Assembly (NCBI GenBank): GCA_964539395.1
Contig: CAZIIU010000009.1
Coordinates: 1-64,000 of the forward strand
Source of the DNA: M55B112 sp964539395
GTDB taxonomy: Bacteria; Bacteroidota; Bacteroidia; Bacteroidales; GCA-2748055
Length of the DNA stretch: 64,000 nucleotides
Reading direction: 5' to 3'
The translations under genes were made by a program, and so were the position numbers. A model generated the notes under the pieces. The model made no database searches, had not been told where the DNA came from, and saw only the letters and a list, made by a program, of their open reading frames with translations. This document shows, piece by piece, positions 16,892-25,807 of this stretch; within the stretch, counting starts at the first letter, position 1; each line of letters starts with the position of its first letter.

Positions 16892-18349
16892 ATGAGTGAA
16901 ATAGCAAAACTGGATCCAATCGAGGTCTGGAAAAATTTCTATGCCCTTTCCCAGATACCGAGACCTTCAAAAAAGGAGGCCGGGGTAATAGCATTCATGA
17001 AGAAATTCGGCGAAGATCTGGGGCTCGATACCATCGTAGACGAGGTGGGGAACGTCATCATCAAAAAGCCTGCAACAGCTGGCATGGAAAACAGAAAAAC
17101 AGTTATTCTGCAAGGGCACCTTGATATGGTACCCCAGAAGAATTCAGACAAGGATTTTGACTTTGAAAGAGACCCCATCCAATGTGTCATAGATGGTGAG
17201 TGGGTCACTGCTGACGGAACAACGCTGGGAGCCGATAACGGCATTGGTGTGGCCGCTGCAATGGCCGTTCTGGAATCAAAAACACTGAAGCATGGTCCGG
17301 TTGAAGTACTCTTTACCGTTGATGAGGAGACCGGCATGACCGGGGCTTTTGGGTTAAAGCCAGGGCTGCTTGACGGTGATATTCTTATTAACATGGACTC
17401 TGAGGATGAAGGCGAAATGTATGTAGGATGTGCCGGAGGGATTGATATTAACGCAACGATGAAATACGCTGAGGAAGATGTCCCTGCCGGTATGACTGCC
17501 TTCACTATTAAAGCAAAAGGCCTGAAGGGCGGCCATTCCGGTATGGACATTGCCCTGGGCCGTGCAAATGCTAATAAGATCATGTTCCGTTTTCTTATGC
17601 AGGCAGAATCAGATTTTGGAATAAGGCTTGCAGAAGCCGGTGGTGGAGATCTCAGGAATGCAATACCTCGTGAATCGTATGCAACAATTGTCCTGCCGGT
17701 TGAGAAAACTGATAAGTTTGAAGCTTTTGTTGGAAAGTACAATGCTATGTACAGGAGTGAATTTAGAGAAACGGAACCAGACCTCTCGTTTGAGCTGACG
17801 AAATCCGACATGCCTGAAAGAATTGCTGCAGCAAATGACCAGTATAAAATGATACGGGCAGTATTTGCTACCCCACATGGTGTTGAACGTATGAGTGCTT
17901 CCATGCCCGGATTAGTTGAAACTTCGAACAATGTCGCAGCTGTGGAACTGAAAGACGGTCAATTCGCTGTCAGGTGCCTCACGAGAAGTTCTGTCGATAC
18001 AGCCAAAGAGGCCACAGCATGGCGTATAGCTGCGGTTTACCAACTAATTGGTGCGAGCATCTCCCTCGAAGGTGCCTACCCGGGCTGGAAACCAAACATG
18101 GATTCCCCGGTTTTGAAAACATCACTGGAAGTCTACAACAAGCACTTTGGAAAAGTGCCGGAGATTAAAGCGATTCATGCCGGACTTGAATGTGGCCTGC
18201 TTGGAGGTGTCTATCCAAATCTGGATATGATTTCATTCGGACCCACTATCAGGTTTCCTCACTCTCCTGATGAAAAGGTGAATGTTGAAACAGTAGGTAA
18301 ATTCTGGAACTTCCTTGTAGCGCTTCTTGAAGAGATCCCTGTAAGATAG
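16892..18349 (+). CDS. pepD: Aminoacyl-histidine dipeptidase (cytosolic nonspecific dipeptidase)
   Basis: A zinc M20 peptidase that splits dipeptides such as carnosine. The ATG at 16892 gives 485 residues, equal to E. coli PepD; an upstream ATG at 16823 adds 23 residues without conserved content. Metal and catalytic residues are visible in LQGHLDMVPQ (H76, D78), TLGADNGIG (D115) and VDEETGMTGAFG (E145, E146). The lid-domain GGHSGMDIALGRANANK and the C-terminal HAGLECGLLGG follow. It shares an operon with the MFS transporter, which probably supplies peptides. Confidence 0.95.
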   Translation: MSEIAKLDPIEVWKNFYALSQIPRPSKKEAGVIAFMKKFGEDLGLDTIVDEVGNVIIKKPATAGMENRKTVILQGHLDMVPQKNSDKDFDFERDPIQCVIDGEWVTADGTTLGADNGIGVAAAMAVLESKTLKHGPVEVLFTVDEETGMTGAFGLKPGLLDGDILINMDSEDEGEMYVGCAGGIDINATMKYAEEDVPAGMTAFTIKAKGLKGGHSGMDIALGRANANKIMFRFLMQAESDFGIRLAEAGGGDLRNAIPRESYATIVLPVEKTDKFEAFVGKYNAMYRSEFRETEPDLSFELTKSDMPERIAAANDQYKMIRAVFATPHGVERMSASMPGLVETSNNVAAVELKDGQFAVRCLTRSSVDTAKEATAWRIAAVYQLIGASISLEGAYPGWKPNMDSPVLKTSLEVYNKHFGKVPEIKAIHAGLECGLLGGVYPNLDMISFGPTIRFPHSPDEKVNVETVGKFWNFLVALLEEIPVR

Positions 18350-18631
18350 TTGTTGACAGGAAACGAATCAATGACACCTTACCAGACCTTATCGAATACC
18401 GGGTAGCAGAAAACCGGCGATTAAGCCAGATGCAACCAATTGTTCCTGTTATTTGTCATTTATCTATACAGTTTTCTTTCCTGTATCAATGAATACTGTA
18501 CCTGAAGTGAAGGAAAAATGTTTTACCAGTAAAGACTGACATAAGGAAATCAATTCAAACAGATGTTAATTATTTCCAAATCACTTGATTATTCTGAAGT
18601 TTTTTTAGACATTTGGATAAATACTCAAATC

Positions 18632-19135
18632 ATGAAAAGGATTTTGCCACTCATCTGCGCCTTACATTTCTTCACTGTGCAGACATATGCACAGAGTATT
18701 GAGCTTACTCCCACTGTGATCGCCTCTGCAGGCAGTTATTCTGAAGCCGGCGGAATTAGTCTTTCCTGGACCTTGGGTGAGATTGCCGTAACCAGTCTTT
18801 CAAACGGGAATATCATCCTCACACAGGGATTTCAGCAGTCATTCCTTGGAGATGTCGGATTAGATGTCAACCCTGTCAATTGGAAGATAGCTGCCTACCC
18901 TAACCCCGTACGGGATGAATTAAAGTTACAGTTTGAACTTCCGGAAGCAAAGGAATTCTTCATTGAGATCCATGATATTTATGGCAGACTTGTCAGCCAG
19001 GAGCAATACAAACAGATATTTCCCCGTGATGTGATCAAGGTTGAAATGTCATCCTTTATGCCAGGGGTCTATTTCTTCCGGGTGTCGACAGCTGATCTTG
19101 AGCAGGTAAGGGTGTTAACTATTACAAAGCTCTAA
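18632..19135 (+). CDS. Small secreted protein with T9SS type A sorting domain
   Basis: The start at 18632 gives the signal peptide MKRILPLICALHFFTVQTYA. The first half (SIELTPTVIASAGSYSEAGG to TQGFQQS) is the short module often seen before sorting domains in Bacteroidota. The second half is a type A T9SS C-terminal domain, with IAAYPNPVRDELKLQF, IHDIYGRLV and FMPGVYFFRVST. At 167 residues it is almost nothing but a sorting signal, so it may be a surface anchor or structural protein. GACATTTG at 18608-18615, with TTG 20 bases upstream, may be its promoter. Confidence 0.85.
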   Translation: MKRILPLICALHFFTVQTYAQSIELTPTVIASAGSYSEAGGISLSWTLGEIAVTSLSNGNIILTQGFQQSFLGDVGLDVNPVNWKIAAYPNPVRDELKLQFELPEAKEFFIEIHDIYGRLVSQEQYKQIFPRDVIKVEMSSFMPGVYFFRVSTADLEQVRVLTITKL

Positions 19136-19147
19136 GAAGAACAATAT

Positions 19148-20251
19148 TTACTGTATTTCCCCGGCTTTTTCACTTACCAGTGCTCCCGATTGGAAAATGC
19201 TTATCCGTTTTTGCAGAAGATGCTTATCCGCATGTACCACTTCAACAGTACAAACTTCCGGAATTCTATAGTACAGCCTGTTAAAAGAGTCCGGTTCGGG
19301 AACCTGTGGAAGCAGATTCCTGAAGCTTCGGCTATTTCCATCAGGTCTGATTATTAGCTCAATGATCTCCCCCTCTTCATCGGCCATGCCTTTGGTTGTG
19401 GAGAATTGATCAAGAGTAAATCGCTCTTCGGAAAGATGACCTTCCGGGACAATGTAATATTCCCTTTTTAGATCTTCTGTATAGGATTTACCAATAAACA
19501 GGGAAAGATACTCCTCTTCAAGCCGGTCGAGGCTTTCAATGGCAGTCTTAATATCAAAACTGGCAGGTAACGGATCAACCAGTCCTGCTGAGAGAAAGTA
19601 CCGGTCAGACCTGATCTCAAGGATCAGTTTAGCAGCCTCCTCCGCTTTCTTTTCAATGGTTTTTCGCTCCATTTGCTGTGTTGTAACAGGCACACGCACA
19701 AAAGAAGTATCGGTGATCAGCGTTTTGAAGATGGTCCGCTCCTGAACCTCAATATTTGACTGCATGGTAACGTCCTTGAAAAAAATGCCATTCTCTCTCG
19801 TACTGCTCTGAATAGCCGCAATATCTATTTCTGTCAAATAATCACCACCCAGGATTAACCCCCTGGATTCCATCCTCTGAAGCAGATTCCTGTCGTGTTG
19901 TCCCTCAAGGGTGCCTACAGAAAAGAAAGTATGACCGTCCGGTTCGGTTGTGGTTTCAACCATAGCACTTTTAAGGAAATAAGTTTGAGTTCTGTCCTTT
20001 TTCACGCCATCTATCCCAAGCATACGCTGTGCATAATCGGCATATGGACCCGGTATAAAAGAGACAATCTGATACCCGATTTCAATTTTTAGTCCGGTTT
20101 TCGGTAATGCATAAATGTTTGTCTCCTTTACCTCTGGAGGTTCATAGCCCAACCCGGTTACAATAAAGCGGTCGGGTGTCGCACACGAGATGATGGATAA
20201 CATACCTGCTGCAACCAACAGGTAACCAATCCACATTCTTTGAATCTTCAT
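19148..20251 (-). CDS. DUF4831 family lipoprotein
   Basis: The start at 20251 gives a lipoprotein signal, MKIQRMWIGYLLVAAGMLSI, running into ISC; an upstream ATG at 20329 would overlap the neighbouring gene and add a charged, unconserved leader. The DUF4831 pattern is visible as IYALPKTGLKIEIGYQI, FIPGPYADYAQRMLGI and ILEIRSDRYFLSAG. The family is found in Bacteroidota and its function is unknown. It is predicted to be anchored in a membrane facing the periplasm. It lies 61 bases downstream of the NAD(P)HX repair gene on the same strand. Confidence 0.8.
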   Translation of the reverse strand: MKIQRMWIGYLLVAAGMLSIISCATPDRFIVTGLGYEPPEVKETNIYALPKTGLKIEIGYQIVSFIPGPYADYAQRMLGIDGVKKDRTQTYFLKSAMVETTTEPDGHTFFSVGTLEGQHDRNLLQRMESRGLILGGDYLTEIDIAAIQSSTRENGIFFKDVTMQSNIEVQERTIFKTLITDTSFVRVPVTTQQMERKTIEKKAEEAAKLILEIRSDRYFLSAGLVDPLPASFDIKTAIESLDRLEEEYLSLFIGKSYTEDLKREYYIVPEGHLSEERFTLDQFSTTKGMADEEGEIIELIIRPDGNSRSFRNLLPQVPEPDSFNRLYYRIPEVCTVEVVHADKHLLQKRISIFQSGALVSEKAGEIQ

Positions 20252-20312
20252 ATTATTTGTATTATCGCTGTTCCGTGAGATTGTTCTGCATTTCTCCCGA
20301 TCGAAACCATTT

Positions 20313-21866
20313 TCATTGCACCACATCATCTAACCGGCCTTCATGCAGGAAAAGTTTTTCTTTTACCTTTTTAAACGCATCACCCAGGCAATTTGTGATA
20401 TCTCCTGCAATCATTGATTCCTGGCTGAATTTCCCTGCTGCAAGATCGCCTGCCAAACCATGCAGGTACACCCCTGCAATAGCCGAGTCTTCAGGCGACA
20501 ATCCCTGTGCCAGCAAAGATACAATAATTCCTGTTAGCACATCTCCGCTCCCGCCTGTGGCCATGCCGGGGTTTCCCGTCGAATTGAAAATATAAGTCCC
20601 ATCGGGAAAAGAGATGCCTGTGTAACCTCCCTTTAATATAATAACCACCTTGTTTCTGACTGAGAATTCGATCTGCTTCAGGTGCCTGCTCCAGCTGTCA
20701 GGAGATTCTCCGGCAATTCGCTCAAACTCCAGCGGATGGGGTGTAAGTATACTCTTTTCGGGAATTATATGTATTAGGTCAGGATTTGCTGCGATCATAT
20801 TTAAAGCATCGGCATCGATTACCACCGGTATTTTTACCTGCTCAAGCAATTTCCTGAGTCCCCTGACACTACACTCTTCCATACCCAACCCGGGACCTGC
20901 TGCGACCGCTGAATACTTCATCGTATCCGGCGGTATACTGAAGAAATCTTTCTGCGAATCCAGGCTAACAATGGCTTCCGGTAAAGCAGTCTGTATAATC
21001 CTGAAACCTGTTTCCGGTATATGCAAGGTGACCAGTCCGGCACCGCTTCTCAGTGCTGATCCGCCAGCAAGCAATGCAGTTCCCATCATACCCGAAGACC
21101 CTGCGATGATCAGGGCATGACCAAAAGTACCCTTATGTGCAAACTTGTCCCTCACTGGTAAAATGCGGGCAACCAACTTCCTGTCGCTCATTTTGTAGGT
21201 AGTTCCGGTATTCTGAATGATCTCCGGATGCAGGCCGATATTAAGCACCTCCCATTGACCGGTATATTTGCCATTTTCAGCAAAGAAAAATGAGAGAAAC
21301 GGAAACTGGAAGGTCAGAGTAAAGTCAGCTTTTATGATCGCATCAGGATCATTGCCGGAGTTATCCTCGCCAAATAGTCCGCTTGGAATATCGACGGATA
21401 TCACTGTTGCAGCGCAATTATTGACGTACATTATCAAATTCCGGTACACCCCTTCCACAACGCGGGTTAGTCCGGATCCAAAAAGACCGTCAATCACGAC
21501 TTCACCCTTTTCAATGGAAGGAAAACTCTCTGGTGATCTGATATTATGAATTCGGACTAATCCCTGTCTTTTAAGGCGTTCAAGATTAACCCCGCAGTCA
21601 TTTGACACCTTTCCCGACTCACCAACAAGGTAACACTCAATCCTGTACTGTCTTTCGGCCAACATCCTGGCAAGTGCCAATGCGTCTCCCCCGTTGTCTC
21701 CCGGTCCGGCAAGAACGACTACCTTCCTGTCAGTTCGGTACCTTCGAATGTACCAGTCCTTCAGTTTTAACGCAGCCCGCTCCATCAGATCGATAGATGT
21801 TATTGACTCATTTTTAATGGTATACTGATCGATTTTCTTAACTGTCTCGGCTGGGAATATTTTCAT
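20313..21866 (-). CDS. nnr: Bifunctional NAD(P)HX epimerase / ADP-dependent NAD(P)HX dehydratase
   Basis: Repairs hydrated NADH and NADPH. The N-terminal epimerase (YjeF_N, about residues 1-215) shows VVVLAGPGDNGGDALALAR and VISVDIPSGLFGED. The C-terminal dehydratase (YjeF_C, ribokinase fold, about 225-505) shows HKGTFGHALIIAGSSGMMG, PVVIDADALN, TPHPLEFERI and the catalytic GMATGGSGDVLTGII. At 517 residues it has the standard fused length. It faces the AbgT gene across a 400-base intergenic region. Confidence 0.95.
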   Translation of the reverse strand: MKIFPAETVKKIDQYTIKNESITSIDLMERAALKLKDWYIRRYRTDRKVVVLAGPGDNGGDALALARMLAERQYRIECYLVGESGKVSNDCGVNLERLKRQGLVRIHNIRSPESFPSIEKGEVVIDGLFGSGLTRVVEGVYRNLIMYVNNCAATVISVDIPSGLFGEDNSGNDPDAIIKADFTLTFQFPFLSFFFAENGKYTGQWEVLNIGLHPEIIQNTGTTYKMSDRKLVARILPVRDKFAHKGTFGHALIIAGSSGMMGTALLAGGSALRSGAGLVTLHIPETGFRIIQTALPEAIVSLDSQKDFFSIPPDTMKYSAVAAGPGLGMEECSVRGLRKLLEQVKIPVVIDADALNMIAANPDLIHIIPEKSILTPHPLEFERIAGESPDSWSRHLKQIEFSVRNKVVIILKGGYTGISFPDGTYIFNSTGNPGMATGGSGDVLTGIIVSLLAQGLSPEDSAIAGVYLHGLAGDLAAGKFSQESMIAGDITNCLGDAFKKVKEKLFLHEGRLDDVVQ

Positions 21867-22266
21867 GACTACAACATTTATTCAAAGGTAGGTAAACAAA
21901 AGAAATGTTCAAAAGACCGGGAGAAGTACTATGGCCGTTGTTTCCGGTAGTTTTCACTGCCTTTGGTCTTTTTACCCGGGGTCATGCTATTCATCCAGTT
22001 TGTATTAAATGTTTTAAAATATGTGACTTACAATAATCCGTTACGGAAAATATTTTGCATATGAAATAATCCTTTATATTTTAGCGGACTTAATGAAAAG
22101 TGTACAAAGCAATACCTGCCCTTTGCTATAAAGGGCAGGCGGTGGCTTAACAGCATGATTATAAAATGCGACCAACTCTTTTTAAGGCAACCATAACCCG
22201 GCAAATGGTGCCGTGGTTTAGCACCTTTACATGGTACTGGTAGGTACAAAATAAATAAAACAATTC
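21867..22266. other. Divergent intergenic region of about 400 bases
   Basis: Lies between the divergent nnr and AbgT genes and should hold both promoters. Short open frames here lack recognisable content. The one clear structure is the 10-base stem-loop at 22115-22139. The complementary stretches AAAAGACC (near 21910) and GGTCTTTT (near 21965) could also pair over a distance. Confidence 0.4.
22115..22139. repeat. Perfect 10-base stem-loop upstream of the AbgT gene
   Basis: CCTGCCCTTT (22115-22124) pairs perfectly with AAAGGGCAGG (22130-22139) across a five-base loop. No T tract follows on either strand. It lies 128 bases before the AbgT start codon. It could be a leader hairpin, an operator or an inserted repeat. 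Confidence 0.45.
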
Positions 22267-23874
22267 ATGAGCAAAAAGACGTCGGATAAAAAAGGCACAC
22301 CCACCGAAGAAGCTGAAGAGAATGTTTTATCCCGGGAGGACTCCGGCGGTGAGATTCCTGCTGCTACCGGAGTTTTACGTTGGATCGAAGTTGTGGGGAA
22401 CAAGCTTCCGCACCCGTTCTGGATGTTTGTATGGATTTGTGTGATAATCGTTATTACCAGTGCCATTACAAGCTATTTCGGTGTGAGCACCACCCAACCC
22501 GGTACAGGAGCTGAAATCGCCGCCAGAAATCTTGCTACCGGTGATGGACTCCGATGGTTCTTGCAAAACCTGGTAACCAATTTCGCTCATTTTGCCCCAC
22601 TCGGACTAGTACTCGTAATGTTAATGGGCGTCTCCATTGCCGAGCAGAGCGGGTTGCTGACCATCATCATGCGCAATATAGCTTTTGCAACTCCTAAGCG
22701 TATCATATTTCCGGTGATCTTTATTATCGGTGCATGCGGAAATATAGGTTCCGATGCCGGGGTAGTCGTCGTACCCCCTATTGCAGCACTGATCTTTATG
22801 CAACTGGGGTATCATCCCATTGCGGGGTTAATCGCGGGATACGCAGGAGCCACGGCCGGATTCACGGCAAACTTTTTCATTGCTGGGACAGACGTACTCC
22901 TGGCCGGAATAAGTACAGAGATCACAGAAAAAATGATCCCTCCCATGGAGGTAAGTGCCACTGCCAACTGGTATTTCATGATCATCTCCACACTCCTTGT
23001 TGGTTTTGGAGGTGCCTTTATTGTCAGAAGGTTTACAATTCCCCGTTGTGAAGGATTTGCCGGCATGAACAAGGTAGCCGAAATTTCTGAAGGCAAAAAG
23101 AAACTTACGCATGATGAGAAGAAGGGGCTGAAGCATGCAGGCATATCATTCCTTCTGTTTACCATCATTATTGTTGCATTGGTCGCCCCTCCAAACGGCC
23201 TGTTGCGGGATCCCGATACCGGTTCGATCGTTCCTTCACCCTTTTTACGTGGTTTGGTACCGATCCTGTTCCTGATGTTTGCGATTCCAGGCTATTTTTA
23301 TGGGAAGGCGGTTGGTACGATCAAAAAGAGGGATGATGTCCTGAAGCACATGGAACATGGCATGAGGGGGCTTGCAGGGTATATTGTACTGATGCTGGTT
23401 GTTGCACAGTTTATAAATCTTTTCAGTTGGTCGAATCTCGATTCAATTCTGGCCATTAACGGAGCAGAATTTTTACAGGCAACAGGCATGACCGGACCAT
23501 TGATGTTCATCCTCTTCATTCTGCTTATTGCATTCTTGAATATATTTCTTGGCAGTGGATCTGCAAAATGGGCCATCTTTGCCCCGATCTTTATCCCTAT
23601 GCTTGCAGAACTTGGTTATAGTCCCGGATTCGTCCAGCTGATGTACCGCATCGGCGACTCGATCACTAACAGTATCTCTCCCTTGTATGTGTACTTCCCC
23701 CTGCTGATAGGCTGGATACATCAATACGACCGGCGGTTGAAGATAGGAACGATCCTCTCCCTGCTGGTACCCTACGCAACAATCCTGTTTATCCTTTGGA
23801 CGGTATTGCTATTTGTCTGGTACTTTTTAAATATTCCTATAGGTGTAGGTGAATTCATTTACCTTGTGAAGTAG
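22267..23874 (+). CDS. AbgT family transporter
   Basis: An inner-membrane protein of 535 residues with about 11-13 hydrophobic segments. The AbgT/MtrF signature regions are present: NKLPHPFWMFVWICV, the re-entrant hairpin SDAGVVVVPPIAALIF followed by ATAGFTANFFIAGTDVLL, and late in the protein FLGSGSAKWAIFAPIFIPML with GDSITNSISPLYVYFPLL. The family imports p-aminobenzoyl-glutamate or exports antifolate sulfonamides. Which applies here cannot be told. Its stop lies inside the truncated phosphodiesterase remnant on the other strand, showing a rearrangement at this end. Confidence 0.92.
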   Translation: MSKKTSDKKGTPTEEAEENVLSREDSGGEIPAATGVLRWIEVVGNKLPHPFWMFVWICVIIVITSAITSYFGVSTTQPGTGAEIAARNLATGDGLRWFLQNLVTNFAHFAPLGLVLVMLMGVSIAEQSGLLTIIMRNIAFATPKRIIFPVIFIIGACGNIGSDAGVVVVPPIAALIFMQLGYHPIAGLIAGYAGATAGFTANFFIAGTDVLLAGISTEITEKMIPPMEVSATANWYFMIISTLLVGFGGAFIVRRFTIPRCEGFAGMNKVAEISEGKKKLTHDEKKGLKHAGISFLLFTIIIVALVAPPNGLLRDPDTGSIVPSPFLRGLVPILFLMFAIPGYFYGKAVGTIKKRDDVLKHMEHGMRGLAGYIVLMLVVAQFINLFSWSNLDSILAINGAEFLQATGMTGPLMFILFILLIAFLNIFLGSGSAKWAIFAPIFIPMLAELGYSPGFVQLMYRIGDSITNSISPLYVYFPLLIGWIHQYDRRLKIGTILSLLVPYATILFILWTVLLFVWYFLNIPIGVGEFIYLVK

Positions 23875-24327
23875 GCTCCCTCAGCATTCCCTGTACCGGT
23901 GCCTCTGAACCAACCCAGAAAAAAGTGGCACTGATCACCTCCTGCTTCTCAGTTGTATTCCTGATGGGCTCTCCACCGTAAAAATCCGGGTTCTCAACCA
24001 TTGCCCTGTTTCCCATTTGATAGAACAATCCCAATTCAGGATCATAAAAGGAGTTATTAACAAGTCCGTGATGATCGGGATAAAGCACGGTAGCTATGGA
24101 ATAATGGTTGGGGAAAGTTTTTGATGGAAAAGATGAGATAACCCACTCGGCCCGCATCCCCGATTCAGCAATTGCATCCAATGCAGGTGTGTTATATGGC
24201 TCGGGGTAATCCCACCTGCTGCCATCAGAGGAAACAATTACTACCTGGCAATCATCGGTTTCAGTATTGCGTTTACATGAAAATATAACCAACACAAACA
24301 TAATACTACAATTATAACTTGTCTCAT
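23855..24327 (-). pseudogene. Truncated type I phosphodiesterase/nucleotide pyrophosphatase lipoprotein
   Basis: Only the N-terminal third of an alkaline-phosphatase-superfamily enzyme remains (family length about 400 residues). IVSSDGSRWDY, the nucleophile region SFPSKTFPNHYSIATVLYPDHHG and FFWVGSEAPVQG are intact. Homology then stops, and nine codons read as antisense of the AbgT gene end. Metal ligands normally supplied by the C-terminal half are lost. The best ATG in frame (24301) gives a poor signal peptide, MFVLVIFSC. An ATG at 24327 in another frame begins MRQVIIVVL, and joining it with a small frameshift would rebuild a normal lipoprotein signal, which points to a second lesion. Confidence 0.75.
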
Positions 24328-24419
24328 CGTTTTGTAGTTAGCTTTATCAAATCTAATCGAACCTTCTTTTATTTCTCGTGCTTTCAATCTGTTTCCTGCG
24401 ATTTTCAACAGATTCAATG

Positions 24420-25766
24420 TTAAAGTGCCTCAACTTTCCCGATATAGGCATCTACATCAAATTTTCGCCTGCAACCGTTGTTATTCATATACCTGATCTT
24501 TCCAAATACAGGCCGCTCTGACCATGCACGGTCGTGAACGCCACCGACAGACCAGGCGATACCTGTGTACCCGTTAGGATCACGGCCGTCCAGCTGATAC
24601 CTGTCATTCAGATAGATTGCGATTTTCATTGCCTGACTTGCATCCCCGGACCATTCAAGAATCTTTTTTGCCCAATACATTCTCATGTATCCATGCATGC
24701 TCCCTGTTTTAACCATTTCCATTTGGGCAGCATTCCAGATTGGATCATGGGTTAGACCCTGCTCAAACTGTTGAACAGAATAAAGATAGTCACGTTCATC
24801 CTTTGCATGTTCCAAGTGCGTTCTCTTCGCCCAGTCGTGGAAACCATTGATGTTATCATAATCCGGATTGTAGTGACAAAAATTATCTGAAAGCTCCTTT
24901 CTAACAATCAATTCTTCAAGGAAAGCTCCGGAATTCTTATCCGTTCCGTGATTTTTTTGTACCTCAAGAGCAATCCGCAATGAGGAGATCTGACCAAAAT
25001 GCAGGTAAGGTGACAGCCCCGACACCACGTTTCTGTTCGGATCATTCCTGAATCTGCTGTACGCGGGCAAGCGCCGGTCAATAAAAACTGACAAGGCATC
25101 CCTCGCCATATTCTCCCCTGGCCCGATCCAGTCAACAGGCTCAACACTACGGTCGGTTTGTAAAGAATTCATTAAATCTTTTAGAGAAAAATCAGCTGGT
25201 AAATCAACTTGCTGTTCCATTTTTTCCAGCACCGGTAGCTCCTCCATAAAACCGCCCAGCAGCCTCCGGATCTTTGGTCTGATTGTATAAGCCCCGTATT
25301 CGGCTTTATTACTAACTACCCTGGCAGGAACTATATTATGTCCGTCGACTTCAATTACCTTACAACCTGTATTCAGGATCAAATCGCGGTGCCATTGTCT
25401 TTTGATCCTCAGTGGATCGAAATCAACAATAATCGCTCCGGCATTATGGTCACTGGCAAACGCTTCGAGTAACCCGGGTGGATTACCGGTAAGCATATAA
25501 AATGGAATATTTTTCTCCTGCAGCTTAATATGGACCTCCAGTAAGCCCTTCAGCATAAAATCGTACTGCCGGCAGGCCGCACCCAGAAAATCTTTAACCA
25601 GTGTAAACACCACCAAAAGCCTGCTATTCTTTTTCACAGCAAGATGCCTTGCGTATAGAAGACCGGGGTTATCTGCTACCCGCTGTTCGCGGCTCATCCA
25701 GTAGATAATGTCGCCTGAGATATTTCGATCAGGAGTAAGATCGTGTATATACTCTTTTTTAATCAT
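24420..25766 (-). CDS. phr: Class II deoxyribodipyrimidine photolyase
   Basis: A light-driven flavoenzyme that splits cyclobutane pyrimidine dimers. The class II pattern is clear: N-terminal IIYWMSREQRVADNPGLLYA and a C-terminal FAD-binding region with WAKRTHLEHAKDERDYLYS, GLTHDPIWNAAQMEMV, GSMHGYMRMYWAKKILEWS and GRDPNGYTGIAWSVGGVHDR. At 448 residues it is complete. It follows the LysM gene by 41 bases, at the end of a run of minus-strand genes. Class I signatures are absent. Confidence 0.95.
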   Translation of the reverse strand: MIKKEYIHDLTPDRNISGDIIYWMSREQRVADNPGLLYARHLAVKKNSRLLVVFTLVKDFLGAACRQYDFMLKGLLEVHIKLQEKNIPFYMLTGNPPGLLEAFASDHNAGAIIVDFDPLRIKRQWHRDLILNTGCKVIEVDGHNIVPARVVSNKAEYGAYTIRPKIRRLLGGFMEELPVLEKMEQQVDLPADFSLKDLMNSLQTDRSVEPVDWIGPGENMARDALSVFIDRRLPAYSRFRNDPNRNVVSGLSPYLHFGQISSLRIALEVQKNHGTDKNSGAFLEELIVRKELSDNFCHYNPDYDNINGFHDWAKRTHLEHAKDERDYLYSVQQFEQGLTHDPIWNAAQMEMVKTGSMHGYMRMYWAKKILEWSGDASQAMKIAIYLNDRYQLDGRDPNGYTGIAWSVGGVHDRAWSERPVFGKIRYMNNNGCRRKFDVDAYIGKVEAL

Positions 25767-25807
25767 ACAACAATTCGATAGAAGCTACAAAAACAGCAAA
25801 CCCATAA

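Noticed and set aside
16939..17931. A 330-codon open frame on the minus strand opposite pepD
   Set aside because: It lies wholly inside a clear PepD coding region, has a Ser/Pro-rich composition typical of antisense frames, and shows no domain.
22028..22249. A 73-codon minus-strand frame in the nnr-AbgT gap
   Set aside because: It contains the perfect stem-loop sequence and has no protein-like features. Probably noncoding.
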